NCBI GenBank assembly: GCA_007745635.1
Contig: CP036272.1
Span: 6,036,816-6,100,815, forward strand
Source: Stieleria bergensis
GTDB lineage: Bacteria; Planctomycetota; Planctomycetia; Pirellulales; Pirellulaceae
DNA length: 64,000 nucleotides
Direction: 5' to 3'
Shown: piece by piece, positions 28,401 through 35,485 of the stretch
How positions within the stretch are numbered: the stretch's first letter is position 1
How the letters are laid out: each line of letters begins with the position of its first letter
The notes under the pieces: model-generated
Databases searched by the model: none
Seen by the model: only the letters and a program-made list of their open reading frames with translations
What the model was told of the DNA's origin: nothing
Position numbers and translations under genes: made by a program

Positions 28401-30608
28401 TTGACCGGACAAGTCAAACGTTCGGGCGTCAGCATCCCAGGTTCCGACAATCGAATCGGTGCCCTCGAACTGTAGCCTCACGTCACTCAAAGCGTGAAAG
28501 AATGTTTCAATCACGGCCCCGCTTAGCTCACCATCATCCGTGATTTGCACATCGGGAAAGAGCACTAGCGCCGGCCCATCCTCAACAAACAAGAGGTTTG
28601 ACTGGGGAGTGACGGTTAGCACAGGAGCCAGGTTATCTTCGATCAACTGCAGAGGGATGACAGCCTCAGACGAATTGCCAGCGTCGTCGGTTGTAATTGC
28701 AGAGAGATAGTTTGAACCATCAAGGCCATTCGTTGTCAGGTTAGCCACTCCGCTGTAGCTGCCAAGACCGTCCGTTGACAGTGCTTGCTGCCCTAAGAAT
28801 CGTCGCAGTTGCCCCTGACTATCGGAGAGGTAAAAGTCGATGTTGTAATCAGCAGATGCCTGAGCCTGTAAAGACACATTCACCGCCAACGCACCCTGTG
28901 TATCGATGCTGGCAGAGTCAAGTTGGACCCCATTCAACAAATCGTTGGGGCCATCATCAGCGTCCAGAGGGTCATTGATGTTTCGGCCATCATTCCCAAG
29001 ATCGATGGCGAGTCCAGAGAATGCCATGATCCGATTGAATCGCAACAGGTTGCTATCCGATTCGTCTTCGATCGTAATGCCATTCGATCCAGTGAAGGCA
29101 ACTAAGTTTCCCGATCCCCGCTGACCGATCTGGTTAGCGTCAGAGTTCCCGCTCAGTTGAATACCGCTTTGGCCAATCGCAGCCGCTGTCGGCTGACTGG
29201 CTGCCACACCAATGCGATTCCCATGAATCTGATTGTTGCTGGCATCAATCAGGGCAATTCCATTGCCATCCATGACTCCCAGAACATTTTGCTCATCGTC
29301 GGTGCGCCCACCGATCGTATTTCCATCAGAATGAATGCGCAATCCGTCAGCTGCTATCGCCAAGTCACTGTCCGCAAGTCCAGTCGTTAACGACAAGCCA
29401 CCCAGCCAGTTACCGACAATCGTATTGTTTGCGGATTCGACAACGATTCCACTGCCGCCTAGATTCATCACGGACAACCCAATCAAATAGCTGCCGTCGG
29501 ATCCGGTTCCCAGCACGAGCCCGTCAATGGCCAAGTCATTGCCCTGCAAGGAAACACCTGGCATGGGCAGATCGGCATTTGCCGCGTGACCGTCGATGAC
29601 GACCGAGTCAGTGATTTCAGGCAAAGCGGCTAGCAAGCTGATTTCATCGGGCTGAGCATCACCAATGTCGAACGCGATCCGATCGATTCCGGCGCTGTGA
29701 TTGGCTGCAATGATCGCCTCTCGCAACGAGACCTCGCCATCGGCTCCACGATTAGCGGCCAAATCATCTCGATCAAAGGCACCAAGTCCGACGTCGTTAA
29801 CATCGCTGGTTGTCGTGACGATAATCGAATCTTGCTGAATCAGATCCCACGAGACCACGGCCCCTGATCCAACGAGCGACGCCTCTACCTGAGTTCGCAG
29901 ACTGCTGCTGCTGCTTTCGGTGACAGTCGTCCCCGTTAGCAACTCCATGACCTGCAAAAACGTTTGCCCTTCGAGACTGGAGGCAAAGTCCGTGTCATAG
30001 AAGTGAATCTCTCCAGCGTTGTACAGTGCATCATTCCAAGCTGCGATGGAACCCACGTATTGATTCAGCGTGACCTGATCAAGATCTTCTGAACCAAAGA
30101 CAGAATTGACTCCTTCGGTCCCAGCAACAATGTGTAATGAATGAACATCGCTCCGTTCACTGAGCACTTCAGTGATCTGCGCGACCCCCGAACTGTTGTC
30201 GCTTAAAAGATAGAGATCTGCTTCAGGCGTATTGGCCGTCAGACTGGCCAACACGGCATCAAAATCGGTGACAGAAGGATCAAGAAAGACTAACACCGCG
30301 CCTGCCTGTGCGGTGTCCTCTACCGCTGGGCTGTCTCCTTCAGTCAGGCCCGCGTCCCCTTGAATGAGCAGGGGCCCGTCCAACTCTTCCGCCTCCCCCG
30401 CTTCGATCACATCAAGCGGCACAGCGCTCATCAACAAACGCTGCTCTAACCCCATCAAGCTCAGGGGTTGGCGTTGGTAAGCGGCCGTGCCCTTGCCAAG
30501 CCGACCACCACTCCGCCGCCCGGTTCGAAACCGTCGACTAAGTTTCCACGAGATGATTTGCGCAGTACTTCGTCCGAGGTAAAGCAGATGTTCTAGACGT
30601 TGATGCAT
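22419..30608 (-). CDS. Giant LEPR-XLL-type surface protein with 16 Ig-like repeats
   Basis: A protein of 2,729 residues if started at the ATG at 30608; a TTG at 30656 would add 16. The basic N-terminus (WKLSRRFRTGRRSGGR) leads into LMGLEQRLLMSA at 51-62, the planctomycete LEPR-XLL type motif that seems to replace a normal signal peptide. Next come a DUF4347-like domain (about 105-230; VFLDPSVTDFDAVLASL, LHIVAGTEG), a CSLREA-like start (GEVSLREAIIAANHSAG) of a right-handed beta-helix (about 290-540), a beta-sandwich region, sixteen 95-residue repeats (about 882-2400), a cadherin-like domain (VFTPRTGFFGEVSF), a Gly/Ser-rich linker and a C-terminal hydrophobic stretch (TGGIAFAIVSWL, SVLLLGVL). 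Likely a secreted or cell-surface adhesin. It is divergent from the TolC/SecA-like operon. Confidence 0.9.
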   Translation of the reverse strand: MHQRLEHLLYLGRSTAQIISWKLSRRFRTGRRSGGRLGKGTAAYQRQPLSLMGLEQRLLMSAVPLDVIEAGEAEELDGPLLIQGDAGLTEGDSPAVEDTAQAGAVLVFLDPSVTDFDAVLASLTANTPEADLYLLSDNSSGVAQITEVLSERSDVHSLHIVAGTEGVNSVFGSEDLDQVTLNQYVGSIAAWNDALYNAGEIHFYDTDFASSLEGQTFLQVMELLTGTTVTESSSSSLRTQVEASLVGSGAVVSWDLIQQDSIIVTTTSDVNDVGLGAFDRDDLAANRGADGEVSLREAIIAANHSAGIDRIAFDIGDAQPDEISLLAALPEITDSVVIDGHAANADLPMPGVSLQGNDLAIDGLVLGTGSDGSYLIGLSVMNLGGSGIVVESANNTIVGNWLGGLSLTTGLADSDLAIAADGLRIHSDGNTIGGRTDDEQNVLGVMDGNGIALIDASNNQIHGNRIGVAASQPTAAAIGQSGIQLSGNSDANQIGQRGSGNLVAFTGSNGITIEDESDSNLLRFNRIMAFSGLAIDLGNDGRNINDPLDADDGPNDLLNGVQLDSASIDTQGALAVNVSLQAQASADYNIDFYLSDSQGQLRRFLGQQALSTDGLGSYSGVANLTTNGLDGSNYLSAITTDDAGNSSEAVIPLQLIEDNLAPVLTVTPQSNLLFVEDGPALVLFPDVQITDDGELSGAVIETFFHALSDVRLQFEGTDSIVGTWDADARTFDLSGQASAAEYEAAIEQIELVNYTNRVGPEFGFLNLTVFDSFDQSVKASQLLAVEHVVNEVTGDVKLSGPVVVGEAATVDISGVTDPELATNIVVKWYLDGEFFLQADEFTPTNEQAGRDISASVHFVSIFSGSRSLWTDTEVILGSNQPAVGLPVIPHAAAEDQVLSVDLDAISDVDGMATSVFTYQWYRDGAAVVGATSDQYTLGDADVEAEVHVEVSFTDDRGGVNVLQSLATTAVANVDDAPVGLPAITGVATEDQTLGVDLGGISDIDGMATSVFTYQWYRDGATIVGATADQYTLGDADVDAEIHVEVSFADDRGGVNALQSLATTAVVNVDDAPVGLPVITGIATEDQTLGVELNGISDVDGMATSVFTYQWYRDGAVVVGATSDQYTLGDADVEAEIHVEVSFADDRGGVNVLQSLATTAVVNVDDAPVGLPLITGVATEDQTLGVDLNGVSDVDGMATSVFTYQWYRDGAVIVGATADQYTLGDADVDAEIHVEVSFADDRGGVNVLQSLATTAVANVDDAPVGLPVITGIATEDQTLGVDLGGISDVDGMATSVFTYQWYRDGAAVVGATADQYTLGDADVDAGIHVEVSFTDDRGGVNVLQSVATTAVVNVDDAPVGLPLITGVATEDQTLGVDLNGISDIDGMTTSVFTYQWYRDGAAVVGATSDQYTLGDADVEAEIHVEVSFTDDRGGVNVLQSLATTAVVNVDDAPLGLPLITGVATEDQTLGVELNGISDVDGMATSVFTYQWYRDGATIVGATADQYTLGDADVEAEIHVEVSFADDRGGVNVLQSVATTAVVNVDDAPIGLPVITGIATEDQTLDVDLNGVSDVDGMTTSVFSYQWYRDGAVIVGATADQYTLGDADVDAEIHVDVSFTDDRGGVNALQSLATTAVVNVDDAPVGLPLITGVVTEDQTLGVDLGGISDVDGMATSVFSYQWYRDGAVIVGATADQYTLGDADVEAEIHVEVSFTDDRGGVNALQSLATTAVVNVDDAPVGLPVITGIATEDQTLGVDLGGISDVDGMTTSVFTYQWYRDGATIVGATADQYTLGDADVDAEIHVEVSFTDDRGGVNVLQSLATTAVVNVDDAPIGLPAIAGVSTEDQTLGVDLNGISDVDGMATSVFSYQWYRDGAAVVGATADQYTLGDADVDAEIHVEVSFTDDRGGVNVLQSVATTAVVNVDDAPIGLPVIIGTAIEDRALSVDLSDLSDMDGLATSLFSYQWFRDGSVIVDATSDQFTLGDADVGNQIHVEVGFSDDQGTSYVLTSERSPVVQNVDDAPTGLPMIVGLAIEDQVLHVDTGLIQDADGIEHAVFGYQWYRDGVLVFGETSDAYTLGDEDVDSVITVEVEYTDDRGTVANLMSVATDVVANVDDDAVGLPLINGVAIEDQWLGVDTSQITDADGLSNVSFSYQWYRDQVAISGGTTDQLLLSDIDVDAQISVSVTFTDDRGMEYTRTSVLTGPVKNLDDSVTGQPVIVGQAVEDQQLSLDLAGIADADGMENAVFSYQWYRDGLVIDGATEATYTPTDADFGKNITVLVSFVDDRGGSSVTLSQPTDPVQGVNDDPTGVPVMVGTFLEEEVLYADLSGLVDPDGLPSAYQYQWFKDGVAISGADQQAYALTIDDVAQRVSVQVEYVDLQGTREVLRSAESPLIDNINDPPELQDLGFEIRFGESLDAAAEFFQQQAFDIDGDELEAIVVSTPSSGTLEVQPDGSFVFTPRTGFFGEVSFSWVAFDGEFISDAATVTIVIAPPIDTTLPPDEGGGTGTSQPGSSGGPGTADANDEGLSQSDLDQLKGHGASKLDDSSLVGEQAIEESGDEQFESSLLVFAYASDSIRQGANGHEIDVRVHSLKPLLTEQSHNQSSVSLYTEVAESVADSIDWAHYNFAEVNRHIWEQLNYSESHLSTILRNRQILAGSFGAATGGIAFAIVSWLRNSVLLLGVLQQRPIWSSMDPLLLIQGLRDQDTESLEDVFKDQKEKLYGSGESVV
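23407..27963 (-). repeat. Sixteen tandem 285-bp (95-residue) repeats inside the giant gene
   Basis: Each repeat begins around VGLPxITG, has ISDxDGMATSVF, YQWYRDG, DQYTLGDADV and VSFTDDRGG, and ends with VNVDDAP. The first eleven (27963 to about 24828) are nearly identical at protein and DNA level. The last five (about 24828-23407) diverge progressively toward the C-terminus, for instance DQLLLSDIDVD and YALTIDDVAQ. The period is exactly 285 bp in the homogeneous part. The YQWYRDG pattern recalls bacterial Ig-like domains in which a Trp packs in the core. Confidence 0.95.
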
Positions 30609-31071
30609 AGCAAGGCGAGCCACAGAGAGAAGGCTGACAGTAGAGGCGTTGACCAAACCACCAAGACAGGGCAGGCAATCCCCGCACCTCGACAGGCGTC
30701 GTCCGCAACGTCAATATCTGCACATTTTGATTCAGATCTGCCCCCGCAAGTGAAACCCTAGGAAACGACAACAAAGCAGGTCGGGTTGGATTCTGACTGC
30801 ACTTCCCTATGTGAATAACAACACGCTGGCTTTAACGATTGCAACGCTTAAATCGTTCATGGCAATCTGAACTGTACGTTTTCCCTCGTAACGGCTGTGT
30901 CCAGCTCCGCACCAACGACGAATCCAGAACTTGGTGCGGGATCACCCTCAGCACCACCACGTCAGGGTTTGAACGGTTAGTGAAACTTTTCCAATTGGCA
31001 AGCTGATGCCGAACGTCATGGATGTGACCAACCTAACGAAGCAAGGAAGCGGGCCGGTTGAGCGGAGCGTG
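30609..31071. promoter_or_regulatory. Divergent intergenic region between giant gene and secretion operon
   Basis: 463 bases separate the two divergent starts and must hold promoters for both transcripts. The part nearest the TolC-like gene can be read through in frame from 31006, but it has no signal-peptide features, so I treat it as leader. No clear operator dyad was found. Shared control of cargo and exporter is an inference from the divergent arrangement. Confidence 0.4.
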
Positions 31072-33396
31072 ATGGATCGTCGACTGCCGGCCAAGTCATG
31101 CTGGCGTTGGTCGAGGACAAGCATTGCATTGCTGCTGAGTTCGTTTGCCGTCATGACCAGTGCTCAGGAACCCGCGCAGCTTGACAGCCTGATTGACAGC
31201 AAGCGTTCCGCCCAAAACCCTTCTGGCCCGCGATGGATTCCGGTGACCATTGCGAAACCAAGCGAGTTAGCGGCTCCACAAACCGTCGCCAGCCCTCTGG
31301 TTTCAACCCCCGTTGAATTGATTCCCCAAACGGTGCGTCAAGCAGCACCTTCCCAGCGAAGTTCATCAACGGACCAAACCGATCGGCAATCACGTTCCAC
31401 CTTGTTGCTGGAGCCCGTCCTGATCGAACCGCTCGGTGGAACAACGGCCAGTCTGCCCAAACCAGCTAGCGTCAACCAACGTTCGGCGACGGATGCAACC
31501 CTGGCGGCGCATCAGACAACGCGTGAGGCCGAACAAGAACTGGAACGCACCAAGCGATCGCCAAAGCGTGGCCCCTTTGGTGCCCGTGGCAACATATTGG
31601 TCAATCAGCCCATTGCCAATCCGCCCATCACATCAGCAGTTCATCGGCTGAGCAAGCCAGATCCTTACGAGACTCTGCCGATGGTCACGCCGCGTGGTTC
31701 TGCTCAGCGGCACCTTGACTCGGTGCGAGGACGAGTTGCCCAGTGGCATTTGTCGGACCAGAATTTCAACGAGCTTCACAAGCCAGTGAAGCTATCGCCC
31801 GCCGCTGCGCCGACCGACGTCCGTGCGTGGTGGGACGAGGAGATCAATCGCCCTATCGGATTCTCCGACCAGCAGTTGCTAGTGGACGTTGGCAGCCTGA
31901 CGGTTTCAGCACTTAGCAATTCGCCGCGCATTCAATCCATTCTAGATGAGCCAAAGATCCAGCAATCCGCAGTCACCATCGCGGACGCAGAATTTGACTC
32001 GCGACTCTTCCTGGAAACACAATTTGCAGACGGCAACGATCCCGTTGGCAACCAACTGACAACTGGTAACGCCGATCGCCGCTTCCGCAACGAAGAATTT
32101 ACAGCATCCGCAGCATTGCAGCGCCGGCTGCGAAACGGTGGCAACTTTGAAATGCTCCAGCGTGGTGGTTTCCAGGAAAACAACTCGGAATTCCTGTTAC
32201 CAAACCCGCAGGGCACCACGCGTTTAGAGCTGAACTATTCGCAACCTCTGCTGCAAGGGCGCGGTGAACAGGTCAATCGCTATCAGGTCCTGATTGCGCA
32301 GTTCCGCGCCTATCAAGCCGGCAGTGAGGCTCGCCTGGAGCTTGAAGATCATCTCAGAGAAGTCACCTCAGCTTACTGGAACTTGTATCGCTACCGAGCT
32401 CGTTACCTGCAACAGCGCAAATTGGTTGGCAAGACGATCGACTTATACGAAGTCATCAAATCTCGCCAAGCATTTGATGCCGGGAAGCGTCAACTGATTC
32501 GAGCAAAAGCTGAAGTCGCGCGACGCCAAGCGGGACTGGTTCGCGCCGCATCACGCATTCAAGATGCTCAATCACGACTGCGGATGCTAGTTGGCTATTC
32601 TGGAATTCCAACAACCGCCCCGGTCGAATGGACAACCAGCGAACTACCCAACACGCAGCCCTTTGAAGTGGACCTCAAGCAATCTGTCTACGAAGCCCTG
32701 GAACACCGCGGCGACATCAGCGCTGTGCTGCAGGAGATCCAAGAGGTCAGTGCCCGAGTTGGACTGGCGCGAAACCAAGTCCTGCCACAACTTGACCTCT
32801 TGCTAGGCACTTATGTCGCTGGACTGGAAGAAGGCCGTGACACTTGGGGCGCGTTGGAGAATCAATTCAGTGACGGTCGCCCAGGATACTCCGTCGCGTT
32901 AACCTACGAACTCCCCATCGGCAACCGCGCGGCCCGATCGCGACTGAACCGCAGTCGTTGGGAACTTCACCAGGTCATGGAGACGTTCAAGCAGACCACC
33001 GAATCAGCGATCACTGAAGTCGAACTTGCCGCCCGTGAGACCAACACTGCGTACCAGGACCTTGTGGAAAAGAAACTGGCCGTTGATGCGATGCAGGCGG
33101 AAGTCGATTACCTGACTCAGCGCTATCAAGAGTTGCCCGCGCAAGAAGACTCGCTCGTTTCCCTGGTTGACAGTTTGCTCGATGCACAAGATCGACTGGC
33201 AGCGGCGGAGAGTGAATTCCTTGAGTCACAGATTGCTTATGCGATGTCCTGGGTGAATCTTCGCAAAGCGACGGGAACGCTGCTGCGATTCGAGGAACAT
33301 GCAGCGCACGAAGCTCAGCCATTTGTCAAATCCTCAACGACCGAAGACGAGACACCCCCCAGGGCTGCAGCGATCGAGAACAGTCGAGGATTCTAG
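31072..33396 (+). CDS. TolC-like outer membrane efflux protein with long N-terminal extension
   Basis: A 774-residue protein. The ATG at 31072 is preferred over the one at 31006 because GGAG (31064-31067) precedes it and a signal peptide follows at once (RTSIALLLSSFAVMTSAQ). Residues to about 270 are low-complexity, rich in Pro, Ser and Gln and unlike TolC. From about 290 the outer membrane efflux family is clear: two repeats of long coiled-coil helices (RLELNYSQPLLQGRG, EVTSAYWNLYRYRARY, IQDAQSRLRMLVGY, then YSVALTYELPIGNRAARSR, LVSLVDSLLDAQDRLAAAESEFLESQ, WVNLRKATGTLL). It would form the outer-membrane and periplasmic channel. First gene of a five-gene operon, with the stop three bases from the next start. 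Confidence 0.88.
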   Translation: MDRRLPAKSCWRWSRTSIALLLSSFAVMTSAQEPAQLDSLIDSKRSAQNPSGPRWIPVTIAKPSELAAPQTVASPLVSTPVELIPQTVRQAAPSQRSSSTDQTDRQSRSTLLLEPVLIEPLGGTTASLPKPASVNQRSATDATLAAHQTTREAEQELERTKRSPKRGPFGARGNILVNQPIANPPITSAVHRLSKPDPYETLPMVTPRGSAQRHLDSVRGRVAQWHLSDQNFNELHKPVKLSPAAAPTDVRAWWDEEINRPIGFSDQQLLVDVGSLTVSALSNSPRIQSILDEPKIQQSAVTIADAEFDSRLFLETQFADGNDPVGNQLTTGNADRRFRNEEFTASAALQRRLRNGGNFEMLQRGGFQENNSEFLLPNPQGTTRLELNYSQPLLQGRGEQVNRYQVLIAQFRAYQAGSEARLELEDHLREVTSAYWNLYRYRARYLQQRKLVGKTIDLYEVIKSRQAFDAGKRQLIRAKAEVARRQAGLVRAASRIQDAQSRLRMLVGYSGIPTTAPVEWTTSELPNTQPFEVDLKQSVYEALEHRGDISAVLQEIQEVSARVGLARNQVLPQLDLLLGTYVAGLEEGRDTWGALENQFSDGRPGYSVALTYELPIGNRAARSRLNRSRWELHQVMETFKQTTESAITEVELAARETNTAYQDLVEKKLAVDAMQAEVDYLTQRYQELPAQEDSLVSLVDSLLDAQDRLAAAESEFLESQIAYAMSWVNLRKATGTLLRFEEHAAHEAQPFVKSSTTEDETPPRAAAIENSRGF

Positions 33397-33398
33397 CC

Positions 33399-35453
33399 AT
33401 GAATGCATCGGCAAACGTCTCGTCGCAAACGGCTTCGGCAGTGCCCTTGTCGGCGCCGCCGACAACCGGGAATCAGCAACAACGCGCCACCGCTCGCGTT
33501 GCTTTGTCGTCCCAGAACGCCGCCAGTCCACGGGCAATCGAGCGACTGATCCCACGCGTCCGTGACTTGATCCACCGGCACTCCACAACGGCATCCTATG
33601 AATTGCCAGCGCAAACCTTGCAACTGGCTAGGCGAGCCCAATCTGAATGGCTGAGTGCTGCGACCAGCCGTCGCGCCGGGCGTCTAGACCATTCCCAGCA
33701 AGCCTTTGTTGCCGAAGCGATCGCCCTGGCAGCGTTGGGATTGCAGAAGGCATTGTCCATCATGCCTTACGATTGCCAAATCGCCGCGGGCATTGCGATG
33801 GCACACAATCAGATTGTCCAGATGCAGACCGGCGAAGGAAAAACGTATTCGGGCGCATTGGTCAGCTACCTGCTATCGCTCACCGGCCGGGGAGTCCATG
33901 TTTGCTTGCCCAACGCATACCTAGCCGAACGCGATCAAAAACTGCTGCAACCGGTGTTTGAGGCATTAGGAGTCCGTACCGCGCTGCGTGGAGAACACGA
34001 CTCGCTAAGCGTCGCGCAGGCCGCCTATCGCGCTGACATTACCTATGCGGCTGGGCATCTGTTCGGCTTTGATTACCTGCGCGATCAAGCGGAACAACGA
34101 GACGAACTCGCAGCAGCCTTTGGCGCCAGCACCATTCGACGATTGCGTGGAACGGGACTGCAGAGTCGCCTGCGTCAGATCCAACCCTTTGCGGCCGTCG
34201 TTGACGAAGCGGACCAAGTGCTGATTGACGACGCCTTAACTCCGTTGCTGGTCACTGAACGTCCTGAAGGGATCGCCAAAGACGCTGCCATCCACCGCGC
34301 TGCCCGAGCGTTTAGCCTGAACCTTCAAGTGGGACAAGACTACACACTTGACCCCACACAGCAAACCATCGAACTGACCCAAGCCGGTTTTGAACGGATC
34401 TATGAATGCGAGAAGATGGCCAGCGACCAGCGTTTAGCTTATCCCTGGCACCACTACGTTGTCTCTGCCTTAAAGGCCGAGCACACCCTGCACCTCGAAA
34501 AGCATTACACATTGCTAGACGATCAGTTGCACCTGGTCGAGCAATCCACCGGCAGAATCTTCAAGGACCGCCAATGGGCCAGCGGACTCCATCAAGCGGT
34601 TGAAGTCAAAGAGGGATTGCGTGTCTCGCCCCAAGCGGGAGCACAAGGCAGGATCACGCGGCAAGCGTACTTTGCGCTCTATCCTTTCCTTTCGGGCATG
34701 ACGGGAACCGCTGACGGTTGCCGGAAGGAGTTCAGGGAAACTTATCGACTGCCGACAACGGAACTTTCACCGCGTCTACCGTGCCAACGAGTCGTCTTGG
34801 AATTGTCCATCCATCGTGACCAAGCATCAAAGCGTGCTGCCATTTGCCGGGAAACCGCTCAGGTTGCCCAACAAGGGCGCGCGGTCATGATCGGCACCAA
34901 CCATATCGATCAAAGTATCGTGCTGGCAGCACAGCTTGAATCCCTGGGGCTCAAGCCTCAAGTACTCAATGGAGTTCAGTCCGAACAAGAAGCAGCCATC
35001 GTCGCTAACGCTGGACAGAGCGGCCAAGTGACCGTGGCCACTCACCTAGCCGGCCGCGGCACTGACATTCATCTTTCACAAGCCGTGCGTGATGCCGGTG
35101 GTTTGCACGTGATTGGGATGGAACACCATAAGTTGCGGCGAGTCGACCGACAACTGATTGGACGCTGCGCACGACAAGGCGATCCAGGCACGGCAAGATT
35201 CTATGTCGCGTTGGAAGATGCGTTCATCAATCGCTATGCGCCTTACCTTCGCACCTCGTTAGCCCAGGCAATCGAGCGGCCGCGAATGATCCGGACCGTC
35301 ACACGAAGAATCGAAAAAGCACAACTCCATGCTGAAGCCACTGATCGCAAGCAGCGTGGCCTGATGTTTCAACGCAGCCGACAACGCAGCACTGCAATGT
35401 CGGCGCGGTTCCAACATTCCAATCCGATCGCCGGCACTGACCGGCGTCGTTAG
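33399..35453 (+). CDS. Truncated SecA-like ATPase
   Basis: A 684-residue relative of the SecA preprotein motor, about 150-200 residues shorter than normal. It has NBD1 with MQTGEGKT at 142-149 (Walker A), FGFDYLRD at about 222-229, VVDEADQVLIDDALTPL at 267-283 (SecA usually IDEARTPL), the GRIFKDRQWASGLHQAVEVKEG segment, LSGMTGTA, then NBD2 with THLAGRGTDI and QLIGRCARQGDPGTARFY. After FYVALED only about 78 residues remain, and they match the first scaffold helix. The two-helix finger, wing region and zinc-binding tail of SecA are absent. It lies 2 bases after the TolC-like stop. It cannot be the housekeeping SecA; a dedicated motor for the neighbouring export genes is the likely role. Confidence 0.9.
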   Translation: MNASANVSSQTASAVPLSAPPTTGNQQQRATARVALSSQNAASPRAIERLIPRVRDLIHRHSTTASYELPAQTLQLARRAQSEWLSAATSRRAGRLDHSQQAFVAEAIALAALGLQKALSIMPYDCQIAAGIAMAHNQIVQMQTGEGKTYSGALVSYLLSLTGRGVHVCLPNAYLAERDQKLLQPVFEALGVRTALRGEHDSLSVAQAAYRADITYAAGHLFGFDYLRDQAEQRDELAAAFGASTIRRLRGTGLQSRLRQIQPFAAVVDEADQVLIDDALTPLLVTERPEGIAKDAAIHRAARAFSLNLQVGQDYTLDPTQQTIELTQAGFERIYECEKMASDQRLAYPWHHYVVSALKAEHTLHLEKHYTLLDDQLHLVEQSTGRIFKDRQWASGLHQAVEVKEGLRVSPQAGAQGRITRQAYFALYPFLSGMTGTADGCRKEFRETYRLPTTELSPRLPCQRVVLELSIHRDQASKRAAICRETAQVAQQGRAVMIGTNHIDQSIVLAAQLESLGLKPQVLNGVQSEQEAAIVANAGQSGQVTVATHLAGRGTDIHLSQAVRDAGGLHVIGMEHHKLRRVDRQLIGRCARQGDPGTARFYVALEDAFINRYAPYLRTSLAQAIERPRMIRTVTRRIEKAQLHAEATDRKQRGLMFQRSRQRSTAMSARFQHSNPIAGTDRRR

Positions 35454-35485
35454 TCAAGCTCCCGTTACGGCACAGAGGATTCCCC

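Noticed and set aside
23500-30000. Many open frames antisense to the giant gene
   Set aside because: They repeat with the 285-bp period and translate the complementary strand of the repeats; composition is His/Ile/Arg-rich with no domain. They are shadows of the real gene.
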